Positions 26,556-35,231 are shown, numbered from the stretch's first letter. The stretch is DNA of 64,000 nt from Nesterenkonia sedimenti (GCF_012641515.1 NZ_JABAHY010000003.1:62001-126000), one strand, 5' to 3'. Numbers and translations are program-made. The notes: generated by a model from the letters alone, not told the origin.

Positions 26556-27644
26556 TTACTCCCGGGTCTCGCCAGTGGAGCCACCTTCGCCTGAACCGGT
26601 GCCCTCGGTGGGCGCTTCGGTGGCAGTTGCGGCTTCGGTTGCTTCGGCAACGTCCTCAGCCGGCTCCAGTGCACCATTGCGTTTGAGCACATAGGAGGCG
26701 ATCAGCGGGGCGATGATCGCGGTGATCAGCGCGGATGCGGCCACCTGGGCGGTGGCATCAGCAACATAGGGGGCGAAGGTGGAGTCGATCTCGGCGATCA
26801 CTGCAGGGGTGGCGATGGCGTTGCCGGCAGTTGTTCCGGCGGCGAAGCCCAGACCGCTCTTGACCCCGCGGCGCAGCATGAACCGGTAGCCGAGGTAGAC
26901 CAGGAATCCGGTGAATGGTGCGGCGATGAGGCCGACGATCAGCCCCTGGGCGCCGCCGGTGACCACTGCGGTGAGGTCGATGCCGGTGCCCAGTGCGAAG
27001 GCGAAGAACGGGATGACGATATTGGGCACCGGGACCATGATGTTGCGCCATTTGTCGTCAAGGTTGCCGACCAGCATACCCAGGAAGAAGGGGATGATGG
27101 CTGCCACCAGGGCGAGGATCGGGATATCGGCCAGGCCAGAGACGCCTAGGAAGAGCATGCTGATGAAGGGGCCGTCGTTGACTGCGGAGGCCATATAGGC
27201 GCCGCGGTCGCGTTTGTCGCCGTAGCGTCCGGTAAAGGCCAGCCAGAGTCCGCCGTTGCTGTTGTCGAGGATGACCAGCAGCGCCAGGATGGAGACGCCG
27301 AGGACACCGTCGAGGCCGACCCAGAGGCCCAGCAGGATGACCAGGGTCGCCGGTACCAGGGACTTCATCAGCAGGATGGTCCCGGCGTGTGCCAGCACTG
27401 GGCCAGTGGAGCGCAGGGTGACCTGGGTGCCGGTGGCGAAGATCAGCAGGGCGATCAGCGGCAGGGCGCTGTCGACGAAGAGTGCGGTGGTGAAGCTGCC
27501 GATCTCCAGTGCCGGCATGAAGAATGTGCCGATGATGGAACCGAGGATCAGCGGGATGAGCATCAGACCGCCGGGGACCCGGTTCATTCCGTCGAAGAGC
27601 GGAACACGGATACGGCGGCGGGATTCCTGGACGTCTTTGGCCAC
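26556..27644 (-). CDS. KdgT-family sugar-acid permease
   Basis: This 362-residue membrane protein of the 2-keto-3-deoxygluconate permease family has about ten hydrophobic segments and conserved stretches such as LVILDNSNGGLWLAF and AAGTTAGNAIATPA. The tail (about residues 325-362) is low-complexity, rich in Ala, Glu, Thr and Gly. It is the first gene of the operon, 8 bp before the kinase, so it probably imports the four-carbon sugar acid. The start used is a GTG with GAAGGGG about 8 nt upstream. Confidence 0.88.
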   Translation of the reverse strand: MAKDVQESRRRIRVPLFDGMNRVPGGLMLIPLILGSIIGTFFMPALEIGSFTTALFVDSALPLIALLIFATGTQVTLRSTGPVLAHAGTILLMKSLVPATLVILLGLWVGLDGVLGVSILALLVILDNSNGGLWLAFTGRYGDKRDRGAYMASAVNDGPFISMLFLGVSGLADIPILALVAAIIPFFLGMLVGNLDDKWRNIMVPVPNIVIPFFAFALGTGIDLTAVVTGGAQGLIVGLIAAPFTGFLVYLGYRFMLRRGVKSGLGFAAGTTAGNAIATPAVIAEIDSTFAPYVADATAQVAASALITAIIAPLIASYVLKRNGALEPAEDVAEATEAATATEAPTEGTGSGEGGSTGETRE

Positions 27645-27680
27645 GGGGTTGCCCCTTCTTGTTGCAGAGATAGATCAGAA

Positions 27681-27710
27681 TGTACGCACCAATCTGAGAA
27701 ATGTACGTAC
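27681..27710. promoter_or_regulatory. tandem operator-like repeats upstream of the sugar-acid operon
   Basis: TGTACGCAC (27681-27689) and TGTACGTAC (27702-27710) are direct repeats 21 bp apart, two helical turns. The second contains the palindrome GTACGTAC. They lie 37-66 bp upstream of the permease start and are the best candidate sites for the GntR/UTRA regulator. Confidence 0.6.
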
Positions 27711-27713
27711 AAC

Positions 27714-27731
27714 GTGCCAGCATTTTGGCAC
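27714..27731. promoter_or_regulatory. inverted repeat near the sugar-acid operon promoter
   Basis: GTGCCA (27714-27719) and TGGCAC (27726-27731) form a perfect inverted repeat with a 6-bp centre, followed by an A-rich stretch to 27770. It may be a second regulator site or the terminator-like end of upstream transcription. Confidence 0.4.
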
Positions 27732-27770
27732 ACTGCCGTGAGGCAAGCAACAAAAAAAGAGAAAAAGAAC

Positions 27771-28562
27771 CTACCAGATGCGCTGAGTCAGCGTGGGGTA
27801 TTTGGGGCTGAGCTCATCGCCGGAGGACTTCCGGCTCAGCCGCCGACCCACCCAGGGCAACAGGTAATCCTTGGTCCACCGGATATCGGTGACCACCTTC
27901 TCCAGGGCAGCCTGGATCGGTGGGTCCTCGGGCTGAGGAGGCTCGATATCATCCGGCTCGCCCAGGACCTTGAGGACTTCCTTGGCCATCATGGTGTGAC
28001 CTTCAATGCCCAGATGCAGCCGGTCCACATCCCAGAACCGCCAGTCCTGGAACTGCTTCATATGCCAGAAGTCCACCAGTTCGATGCCGAGGTCCTCGAC
28101 GATCTTGCGGATGTGCTCGTTATAGATCGCCGTGCGCCCGCGGGTGAGGCGGAACATGGGCGCCTTACCGGAGTCGAAGCCGGTGAAGATGACCACCCGG
28201 GCTCCGGAGTCCACGAGTTTCTCCACTGCCCAGCGATAGCGCTCCATAATGCCGTCGAGGTTGACCACCGGGCGGAGGATGTCATTTCCTCCGGCGTAGA
28301 TGGTGACCAGAGTTGGCTCCAGGCTCAGGGCGGCGTCGAGCTGTTCATCGATAACCTGCTGGAGCTTCTTGCCGCGGATGGCGAGATTCGCATACCCCCA
28401 GCTGTTGTCATTGTCGATCAGCTGTGCGGCGACCCGGTCGGCCCAGCCACGCACCCCATTGGGGCTGGAGGGGTCAATATCCCCTACGCCTTCGGTAAAT
28501 GAATCCCCCAGGGCGACGTAGCGCTTGGAAAAAGGCCCGTCCAGTTCATCGTGTGCCGCCAT
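27771..28562 (-). CDS. SGNH/GDSL-family hydrolase
   Basis: This 263-residue esterase or lipase-like enzyme has the SGNH blocks: YVALGDSFTEGVGD (nucleophile Ser, about residue 21), the Gly block NLAIRGKK, Asn in IYAGGNDILR (about 89-98), and the catalytic Asp-His in DVDRLHLG (about 182-189). There is no signal peptide, so it is probably cytoplasmic. GGGAGG lies 6 nt before the ATG. The C-terminal region (about 210-263) is rich in Pro and basic residues. Substrate unknown. Confidence 0.9.
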   Translation of the reverse strand: MAAHDELDGPFSKRYVALGDSFTEGVGDIDPSSPNGVRGWADRVAAQLIDNDNSWGYANLAIRGKKLQQVIDEQLDAALSLEPTLVTIYAGGNDILRPVVNLDGIMERYRWAVEKLVDSGARVVIFTGFDSGKAPMFRLTRGRTAIYNEHIRKIVEDLGIELVDFWHMKQFQDWRFWDVDRLHLGIEGHTMMAKEVLKVLGEPDDIEPPQPEDPPIQAALEKVVTDIRWTKDYLLPWVGRRLSRKSSGDELSPKYPTLTQRIW

Positions 28563-28660
28563 GGTCCCTCCCGTCCTTCAGTAGTGTCCCCACCGTATCG
28601 TGCAGGAGGCCACGCCCTGAAGTTACTCCTGAGTATTTCCGGGGCGGATAGCATGCCCTC

Positions 28661-29350
28661 ATGAACCTGGATCTACCCGCCCACGAGATCACCCGTATTG
28701 GTCGGTGGGCTTATGTGGGGCTGGCCTTCGCCTGGCTCGGCGTAGCGGCCTGCACCGCTGGGTTCAGTTATCTCGTCTGGAGCTCCTGGAATGACAGTGT
28801 CGGCGAGGGGATCTTCTTCGGAGTGCTCTTCGGAGCCATCATCATCTTTTCCGCAGCCTCCATCTACTTCGGCGGACGAGGTGTCCACCGATGGCGCCGC
28901 AGCGTACGGCCTGCGGCTAAGAAGAAACCGCCTGTGCGTGAGGTAGCCGGCCGGCTCCAATTTCAGGGGATCGAAAGATCCCCCATCGGGGATGACCGCC
29001 CGCATTGGACCACCTACTCTGTGGCTGTTGAGGTCGCCTCCTGGGAGGCCGCACCCAAGGCATCGGCCGATACTGAGAAGCCTGATTTTGACCTCAACCC
29101 CTTGGATTCGGCAGCCGCCCAATGGGGACTCTTCCCCAATCGCTCAGGCTCACAGCGCCGTGGCCCGAAAACTGTCGCCAATCTAGCCACGATCTTCGGG
29201 CCGGGGCCGGATGCTACTCCAGGCGACCGGATTGCCCTGCGCTGGTATGGAAAGGACCGTGGCCATGGCTGTGGTGGCGTCCTGGCGAACCTCACCACCG
29301 GCGCCAAATGCCCCGTCACCGTGGAGGACCCAGATTCGACTTTCGGCTGA
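28661..29350 (+). CDS. membrane protein of unknown function with two N-terminal helices
   Basis: This 229-residue protein has two hydrophobic segments at about residues 17-42 and 50-72, a basic stretch (RRSVRPAAKKKP), and a soluble part of about 140 residues. The layout resembles DUF3592-type proteins, but no signature is certain. TAGCAT lies exactly 6 nt before the ATG, consistent with a leaderless message. It converges on the glutathionyl-hydroquinone reductase-like gene with a 9-bp gap. Confidence 0.7.
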   Translation: MNLDLPAHEITRIGRWAYVGLAFAWLGVAACTAGFSYLVWSSWNDSVGEGIFFGVLFGAIIIFSAASIYFGGRGVHRWRRSVRPAAKKKPPVREVAGRLQFQGIERSPIGDDRPHWTTYSVAVEVASWEAAPKASADTEKPDFDLNPLDSAAAQWGLFPNRSGSQRRGPKTVANLATIFGPGPDATPGDRIALRWYGKDRGHGCGGVLANLTTGAKCPVTVEDPDSTFG

Positions 29351-29359
29351 AGCCTGCCT

Positions 29360-30484
29360 TCAGCGGTAGAGCGGGTTGGCTCCCGGGGGCTGTTCCTCGG
29401 GGCTGATCGGGCCTGGAGCGGTGCCGTCACCGAAGGGGGAGCCGCCGAGCTTCTCCCGCCCGTGCGGGGAGAGCCAGTTCTCCAGATCCGGGCCCACCGG
29501 CACGATCTGGGTGGGGTTGATGTCCTCGTGGACCACGTAGTAGTGCTCTTTGATCTGGTCGAAGTCCACAGTGTCGCCGAAACCGGGGGTCTGGAACAGA
29601 TCCCGGGCATAACCCCAGAGATTGGGAAATTCGGTGAGCTTATTGCGGTTGCATTTGAAGTGCCCGTGGTAGACGGGATCGAAGCGCACCAGAGTGGTGA
29701 ACAGTCGCACATCGGCCTCAGTGATGTGCTCGCCCATGAGGTAGCGGCGGGTGGCCAGGCGTTCCTCGGCCCAGTCCAGGGCGTCGAAGAGCCGCTGGTA
29801 GGCATCGTTATAGGCCTTCTGTGAGCCGGCGAAGCCAGCCCGGTACACCCCATTGTTGATCTCGGTGAAGATCTTCCTGATCACCGGCAGCATCTCGTCA
29901 ATGAGCTCATCGGGCACCAGGTTCGGTGCACCCTGCCGGTGGTATTCCTTCCACTGGGTGGAGAAGTCGAAGGTCAGCTGCGGGTAGTTATTGGTCACCA
30001 CTCCACCGGAGGGGATATCTACCAGGGCCGGGACAGTGATCCCGCGGGGATAGTCCGGGAACCGGGCGAAGTAGTTCTCCTGCAGTCGTTCGGTGCCCAG
30101 GACCGGATCGCGGCCGTCCTCGGTGAGATCGAAGGTCCAGGAGCGGACATCGTGCACCGGACCGGGCGTGGCCAGGGAGATCGCTTCCTCCAGACCCAGC
30201 AGCCGCCGGATGATGATCGAACGGTGCGCCCAGGGGCAGGCTCGGGCTGCGACCAGCCGGTACCGTCCGGCTTCCACCGGCCAGGCTTCTGCGTCCTCAG
30301 TGAGACCGCTGATCCGCGGGTCGCCAGTCTTGGAGGACTCCTCCTGGGCGGCTGAGGTCACCGCATCCACATCTGCGACTACTCGGTCTTCGATGTAGTT
30401 GGTGTCCCGGGTGAACTCGTCCCCGGTGACATAGGCGCCTTTGGTGGAGTACTCAGTGCCGTCGGTGGGCTGCGGTTCACTCAT
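29360..30484 (-). CDS. glutathione S-transferase omega-like (Xi-class, hydroquinone reductase family)
   Basis: This 374-residue protein belongs to the ECM4/YqjG family. The catalytic Cys is in ACPWAHRS (about residues 83-90). The thioredoxin-like domain includes VPALVD and NNYPQLTFDF, and the helical domain holds YLMGEHITEADVRLF. Relatives reduce glutathionyl- or mycothiol-conjugated hydroquinones. Because the host probably uses mycothiol, the true thiol partner is uncertain. The start at 30484 (MSEPQ) follows AAGGAG. Confidence 0.9.
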   Translation of the reverse strand: MSEPQPTDGTEYSTKGAYVTGDEFTRDTNYIEDRVVADVDAVTSAAQEESSKTGDPRISGLTEDAEAWPVEAGRYRLVAARACPWAHRSIIIRRLLGLEEAISLATPGPVHDVRSWTFDLTEDGRDPVLGTERLQENYFARFPDYPRGITVPALVDIPSGGVVTNNYPQLTFDFSTQWKEYHRQGAPNLVPDELIDEMLPVIRKIFTEINNGVYRAGFAGSQKAYNDAYQRLFDALDWAEERLATRRYLMGEHITEADVRLFTTLVRFDPVYHGHFKCNRNKLTEFPNLWGYARDLFQTPGFGDTVDFDQIKEHYYVVHEDINPTQIVPVGPDLENWLSPHGREKLGGSPFGDGTAPGPISPEEQPPGANPLYR

Positions 30485-30640
30485 GCTCAGGCTCGCTCCT
30501 TCTGGATGTGCTCCTGGTGGACGGAGTTTCACCACCAGCCTATGCGGACCGGCTGGGCATAGGCTAGAGAGGATCTAGAGATCGGGGCTATGCTTTCGGC
30601 CCAGGTCAGCGCCATGTGTTCCGATGGGAAGTGAGTATTG

Positions 30641-31426
30641 ATGACGACGACGACGCCGCTGCCGCCCCAGGTGGAGGTCCTCACCTGTGACAACCCCTCA
30701 CCGATGACTCTGGAGGGAACCAACAGCTACCTCATCGGTGACCCCGGGGCCGAGGAGGTCGTCGTCGTCGATCCTGGCCCGGAGGGTCATCCCAAGCATG
30801 TGGCAGATCTCGTGGCCGCGGCGGGCTCACGCACAGTAACCGAAATTCTGGTCAGCCACCGGCATCCGGACCATTTCGGGGCGGCGAAACTGCTCTCGGC
30901 CCAGACCGGCGCGCCGGTGCGCGGCATAGACCCCGATGTCTGCATATCCGGCGGGGATGGGACAGTGCTGCCGCTGATCGACGGAGAGCAGGTCACAGTG
31001 GCCGGTCACAGCATCACTGTGCTGCATACCCCCGGCCACACCTCGGATTCAGTGAGCTTCTGGGTGCCGGCGGCCAATGCGATGCTCACCGGAGACACGG
31101 TGCTGGGCCGCGGGACCACCATGCTGGACTACCCCGACGGGACGCTGACCGATTATCTGGCCACCCTGGAGAAGCTGGCCGAATATGGTGAGGCCATGCT
31201 GCTGCCAGCTCATGGCCCGGTCCATGAGCAGATGGGTCCGGTGGTGCAGAAATACCGTGAGCACCGCTTGGAACGGCTGGATCAGGCCCGGCAGCTGTTG
31301 GAGGAGCACGGGGACCTCAGCGCTGAGGAACTCGGTGTGCTGGTCTACGGGGAGAACCCGAGGGTGGATCAGCGGATCATCACCAAGATCACCGCCGCCC
31401 AGCTGGAGCATCTCCAGCGCAGCTAG
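30641..31426 (+). CDS. metallo-beta-lactamase-fold hydrolase (LACTB2-like)
   Basis: This 261-residue enzyme has the metal-binding motif SHRHPDHFGA (about residues 71-80), a further His in HTPGHTSDS (about 131-139), and the Asp in LTGDTVLGRG (about 152-161). The C-terminal helical part matches the LACTB2/RNase Z-like winged region. Hydrolytic substrates in this group range from RNA to thioesters. The ATG at 30641 is preferred over the TTG three bases upstream, with GGGAAG about 11 nt before it. Residues 2-5 are four threonines coded by ACG. Confidence 0.85.
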   Translation: MTTTTPLPPQVEVLTCDNPSPMTLEGTNSYLIGDPGAEEVVVVDPGPEGHPKHVADLVAAAGSRTVTEILVSHRHPDHFGAAKLLSAQTGAPVRGIDPDVCISGGDGTVLPLIDGEQVTVAGHSITVLHTPGHTSDSVSFWVPAANAMLTGDTVLGRGTTMLDYPDGTLTDYLATLEKLAEYGEAMLLPAHGPVHEQMGPVVQKYREHRLERLDQARQLLEEHGDLSAEELGVLVYGENPRVDQRIITKITAAQLEHLQRS

Positions 31427-31433
31427 TTGAGGC

Positions 31434-31856
31434 TCAGAAGGGCCGGGCGATATAGGGCTTCTCAGTCCAACGGATCTCTTCGACAGAGACGCCTTCGGCC
31501 TGCAGCTCATCCACCAGGGAGGAACTGGCCTTCGCCAGCCGCTCGAAGGCGTCAGGCTGAGATTCACCGACCCTGCCGGCGGCGTAGAAGGTCACTTCCA
31601 GCACCCGGCGCCCCCAGGAGTCGCTGCTGAAGTCGTGGACCACAGCCAGCTGCCCATCGGTCACCCCGGTCAGGGGCAGGCCGTCGACGTCCTCTCGGAA
31701 GAAGTCCATGAATCCGGTCAGTTCCTCAAGGACCTGCTCAACCGCTTCGAGGTCCGTTGAGGCGATCCGGGCCTGAAGTGGGGCCCACTGGTCATCACGC
31801 AGCCGGGGACCGCCGAATTTCTCCGGTCCCCAATCCGTCAAACGCCTCCAGCGCAT
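31434..31856 (-). CDS. conserved hypothetical protein
   Basis: This soluble protein of about 140 residues is rich in Glu, Asp and aromatic residues and has no signal peptide or membrane segment. The ATG at 31856 follows AAAGGAGG by 5 nt, a strong ribosome site. I recognise no domain. The regular alternation near VLEVTFYAAGR suggests an alpha/beta fold. It converges on the MBL gene and diverges from the SDR gene. Confidence 0.65.
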   Translation of the reverse strand: MRWRRLTDWGPEKFGGPRLRDDQWAPLQARIASTDLEAVEQVLEELTGFMDFFREDVDGLPLTGVTDGQLAVVHDFSSDSWGRRVLEVTFYAAGRVGESQPDAFERLAKASSSLVDELQAEGVSVEEIRWTEKPYIARPF

Positions 31857-31898
31857 GGCTCCTCCTTTCACCAGGGTGCGGGCTCTACGATATCCCTC

Positions 31899-32717
31899 AT
31901 GGGAACACATACTGCAGTCATCACAGGTTCCACCGCAGGCCTCGGGGCGGAGTTCGCCCGTCAGTTAGGCGCCCAGGGTTACGACCTGGTCCTGGTGGCG
32001 CGCAATGAAGCGCGACTGCAGGAACAGGCGGAGCACCTCGCCTCCCGCTACGACGTCAAGGCTGAGCATATTGTGGCGGATCTGACCACCGACGACGGCG
32101 TGGCCGCAGTGCAGGAGCGGCTGGAGGACACCCGCCATCAGGTGCATCTTCTGGTCAACAACGCCGGGCACGGCCTGGCGGGCAATTTCCTGGACAACGA
32201 CCTCGACGACGAACGGGACCTCCTGCGTCTGCATGTGCAGACCACTATGGAACTGACCCATACCGCCGCCCGGGTGATGACCGCCCAGCGGGCCGGCAGG
32301 ATCATCAATGTGGCCTCCGTCGCCGGATTCACCCCCACAGGCACCTACTCAGCGGCTAAGTCCTGGGTGGTGAACTTCTCCAAGGCTCTGCATGCACAGC
32401 TGAAGCCCGAGGGCGTGACCGTCACCGCCCTGTGCCCGGGGCTGGTGCGCACCGAGTTCCATGAGCGTTCGGGGATCAAGATCTCCGGGGCAAAGAAGTG
32501 GATGTGGCTTGATCCTGAGGATGTTGTCCGCCAGGGGCTGACCGCAAATGCTCAGGGCTCAGCGATCTCGGTGCCGAGTGCTCAGTACCGCGCGCTGACC
32601 GGGGCCTTGAAGTTCATCCCGGACACTGTGGTGCAATGGGCTGCCGATAAGCGGATGGGGGTTCCCGGACAGGAGTCGGAGGGAACTGACTCCGAGGTCA
32701 GTGCAGCACGTCAATGA
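31899..32717 (+). CDS. short-chain dehydrogenase/reductase (SDR)
   Basis: This 272-residue NAD(P)-dependent oxidoreductase shows the Rossmann motif TGSTAGLG (about residues 9-16), the structural NNAG (about 87-90) and the catalytic YSAAK (about 149-153). It belongs to the classical SDR group. TACGAT lies 7 nt before the ATG. The last 20 bp overlap the 3' end of the convergent AMIN-like lipoprotein gene. The substrate is unknown. Confidence 0.9.
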   Translation: MGTHTAVITGSTAGLGAEFARQLGAQGYDLVLVARNEARLQEQAEHLASRYDVKAEHIVADLTTDDGVAAVQERLEDTRHQVHLLVNNAGHGLAGNFLDNDLDDERDLLRLHVQTTMELTHTAARVMTAQRAGRIINVASVAGFTPTGTYSAAKSWVVNFSKALHAQLKPEGVTVTALCPGLVRTEFHERSGIKISGAKKWMWLDPEDVVRQGLTANAQGSAISVPSAQYRALTGALKFIPDTVVQWAADKRMGVPGQESEGTDSEVSAARQ

Positions 32718-33417
32718 TCAGCCGGGGCCCGTCCTGGTGCTCCCAGACCGAGACCCGGAACTTCCGTTCGGTGTCCAGTCCGAGGTAGTAGCTGGCCCGG
32801 CCGTTGTGAACGAATGTGGTGACCACATCCTCGAAGACTGTGTCCTCCGTGTCAGTCCAGTCGTCCAGCTCAAGCTGCTGCTGCTCACTGCCGGCCTGGG
32901 ATAATCCGGCGGCACTGATATAGAGGAACTTCTCCCCCTCCACCTGCAGGGGGAAACCTGATCCAGGCTCCACTGGTGTGCTGACGTATTCGGCCCGCCA
33001 GCCCGGGGCGCCCTGGCCGGCGTGTTCGAAGACAATGCGGTCATAGCCCTCGTGGACCCCGGTACGGACCTCGGCCAGCACCAGCCCTGCGGAGTCCGGC
33101 ACGGAAGTCAGCGGTTCGGGGAACTCCGCGGACTGCTGGGCTCCGGTGGCGAACTCGGAGACATCCTGGGGTCCCCCACCCCCGGTGGCAGCCCGGGCCT
33201 GGGGTTGGCCCTCCTCTTCCTCCTCGGCTTCCTCCGGTTCTGCCGGAGACTGCTCGGCGGTGCCGTCGTCGGGTTCATCCAGCGGCGGAGTGGAAGCCGG
33301 TGCGGCGGAAACTGGTTCTACAGGGGCCTCGGTATCGGTCTGCGCGGGGCTGCAGGCAGCCAGCGTCAGCACCATGAGGCAGGTGAGGCCGGGGAAGGTG
33401 ATGCGGTTCTTAGTCAT
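32698..33417 (-). CDS. AMIN-like domain lipoprotein
   Basis: This lipoprotein of about 239 residues has a signal peptide ending LTLAACS (lipobox, about residues 16-22). A Pro/Glu/Ala-rich linker spans about 23-90, and an AMIN-like domain occupies about 100-239 (VRTGVHEGYDRIVFEHAG and LIIDVLH are typical). AMIN-like domains bind cell-wall polymers. The ATG at 33417 overlaps the end of the MscS gene by 8 bp, so the pair is probably coupled and both act at the envelope. Confidence 0.85.
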   Translation of the reverse strand: MTKNRITFPGLTCLMVLTLAACSPAQTDTEAPVEPVSAAPASTPPLDEPDDGTAEQSPAEPEEAEEEEEGQPQARAATGGGGPQDVSEFATGAQQSAEFPEPLTSVPDSAGLVLAEVRTGVHEGYDRIVFEHAGQGAPGWRAEYVSTPVEPGSGFPLQVEGEKFLYISAAGLSQAGSEQQQLELDDWTDTEDTVFEDVVTTFVHNGRASYYLGLDTERKFRVSVWEHQDGPRLIIDVLH

Positions 33418-34837
33418 CGAGTTGGCGGTCTTTGCGCTCCCGGTAGGCATCCTTGCCGGGGCCCGAAAACTCGCGGTTGCGCTCCACGGCGGCGATTGAG
33501 CCGGTGAACAGTCCCTCGTCAGTGGGGAACTGAGTGTCGGTGGGCGGTTCGGAGCTTTCCTGGGCCGCGGCCTGGTCAGCATTAGGATCGACAGTACCAA
33601 ACTGACCGGTAGCCACCGATTCGGGTTTGCCGCCCAGGGCCTCCTCATTGGTGATGAGCATCCGCTGAGTCATCACCGCATAGGGGTGCTCGGTGCGCAG
33701 ATAGTTCACCAGATCCTCACGGATGAGGCAGCGCAGATCCCAGAGTTCGCCGGAGTTCCGTGCAGATACCACCACGCGGGCCTGGACATGCCCGCCGGTG
33801 GCCTCGGTGATCTGCAGGCTTGAGGTCTCCCCGTCCCAGAGGTCGGTGGTGGCCAGCAGTCGGTTGAGCCGGCCACGCAGCGCATCGGCGGGCACCCGCC
33901 AGTCGACATCGAGCTCCACGGCCCCGAGCAGTTCGGTGCCCACCCGGGTCCAGTTCTCGAAGGGAGTGGCCACGAAATGAGCGCTGGGGTAGATGAAGCG
34001 CCGGCCGTCCCAGGATTTCATGACCACAGTGGAGAGGGTGATCTCCTCCACCGTGCCGAAATTGTCCTCGATGACGACGACGTCGCCGACTCGGATGGAA
34101 TCAGTGAAGGCCAGCTGAATACCGGCGAAGACATTGGCCAGGGTCGACTGCATCGCCAGACCAGCAACCACCGAGACCACACCCGCCGAGGCCAGCAGAC
34201 CGGCGCCGAGACCGCGGACGCTTTCGTTGAGCAGCAGGACCGCAGCCACTGCCAGAGTGATGATGATCGCTGCGAGGATGCGGCCGATGAGGTCCACCTG
34301 AGTCTGGACCCGGCGGCCCCGACGGTCCTCGATGCCTGGTTCGCCCTCGCCGATGTACTTGGAGAGGATGACGGCTTCGACGATCTTGACCACGCGCAGG
34401 GCCCACCAGGCCACTGAGACGATCACACAGATCACCAGGGCCACATAGAGGGGGCCGTCCCACCACTTGTCCTGGACCGCATAGCGCACCGAGAGGGCGG
34501 AACCGGCGAAGAACAGGATGCCGAACATGGGAGTACGGGTGCGGTTGACCGCACGTTTGACCATGGGCTTGCGCCGGAAGATCTGTTTGACCACGGCGGC
34601 GGCCACCAGAGTGACCACCAGGGCCACCACTGCTGAAAGGGCGGCGCCGATGAGGATGCCCAGCAAGGGGCCTGCCTCGGCGACGATGTCCTCGAATTCA
34701 TCCGGGACGTGGTTCTCCAGCTCCGAGGTGATTTCCTCGGCGGGGTCTGTGGTGGCGGTCTCCTCTTGGTTCTCCGGTTCCTCCGGGGTGGCGAGGGATA
34801 TCTGCGACAGCGAATCCAGTGCGGGGGAGCTAGTCAT
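33410..34837 (-). CDS. MscS-family mechanosensitive channel
   Basis: This 475-residue membrane protein has three to five N-terminal helices and the MscS core at about residues 205-310. The pore-lining helix is Gly/Ala-rich (GLGAGLLASAGVVSVVAGLA), and the beta domain carries DSIRVGDVVVIEDNFGTVEEI. The C-terminal tail (about 410-475) is charged and probably cytoplasmic. It opens under membrane tension during osmotic down-shift. ATG 34837 and ATG 34846 are both possible starts. Upstream lies a structured RNA-like element pointing toward this gene (34885-35037). Confidence 0.9.
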   Translation of the reverse strand: MTSSPALDSLSQISLATPEEPENQEETATTDPAEEITSELENHVPDEFEDIVAEAGPLLGILIGAALSAVVALVVTLVAAAVVKQIFRRKPMVKRAVNRTRTPMFGILFFAGSALSVRYAVQDKWWDGPLYVALVICVIVSVAWWALRVVKIVEAVILSKYIGEGEPGIEDRRGRRVQTQVDLIGRILAAIIITLAVAAVLLLNESVRGLGAGLLASAGVVSVVAGLAMQSTLANVFAGIQLAFTDSIRVGDVVVIEDNFGTVEEITLSTVVMKSWDGRRFIYPSAHFVATPFENWTRVGTELLGAVELDVDWRVPADALRGRLNRLLATTDLWDGETSSLQITEATGGHVQARVVVSARNSGELWDLRCLIREDLVNYLRTEHPYAVMTQRMLITNEEALGGKPESVATGQFGTVDPNADQAAAQESSEPPTDTQFPTDEGLFTGSIAAVERNREFSGPGKDAYRERKDRQLDD

Positions 34838-34884
34838 GCACGGCATTGTGGCACGCTGGCCTTAAACCCAAAAAACGGGGTTAA

Positions 34885-35037
34885 ACGAGAAGCTCCCCGG
34901 CTGGCCGCGTGAGGGGGGACGCTAGATGGCCAACCGGGGAGCTATGAATCACTCGCACCTTGAAGAGGCACTATCTAAGGTACTCCTCTACCTGAACGGA
35001 ACACCCTGAATTCCCTGGACATTTCCTATGAATTTTT
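34885..35037 (-). ncRNA. candidate small RNA, copy 1 (C-rich-loop hairpin family)
   Basis: Read on the minus strand, GGAAA (35026-35022) and GTT (35002-35000) are spaced by 19 nt. They are followed by the box AAGGTGCGAGTGATTCA and a long hairpin: 34943-34928 pairs with 34906-34891 over 16 positions with one G-U. Nested inside it is a GCGT/ACGC hairpin whose loop contains six C. The whole segment aligns with 42092-42240. The hairpin ends about 50 nt before the mscS-type start, so a leader or attenuator role is also possible. Confidence 0.7.
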
Positions 35038-35148
35038 AAGCGCTGATCAGCCCCCTTCACGGGGTCCTGCGGATAACGGTCTGGTCACAATCGGAGTGCA
35101 ACTCGAGTCCTGGGGGTGTGCAGCTGAATGTTGGCTGGAATAGTAGGC

Positions 35149-35228
35149 GAGGAAGAGGGCAGTGCGAGTCTCCGTGCAGGTGTCCTGCGGTAGTGGCATA
35201 GGCATGTTGAGACCGCACTGCCCTCCTC
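35149..35228. promoter_or_regulatory. large cruciform / structured leader upstream of the Rpf-M23 gene
   Basis: The arms AGGGCAGTGCG (35156-35166) and CGCACTGCCCT (35214-35224) pair perfectly. They extend outward by GAGG/CCTC and inward by GTCTC/GAGAC (35168-35172, 35209-35213). Inside is a third hairpin GCAGG-TGT-CCTGC (35176-35188). The nested paired structure looks like a structured RNA or a DNA cruciform. It does not match the c-di-AMP riboswitch that precedes many actinobacterial rpf genes. Confidence 0.6.
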
Positions 35229-35231
35229 CAC

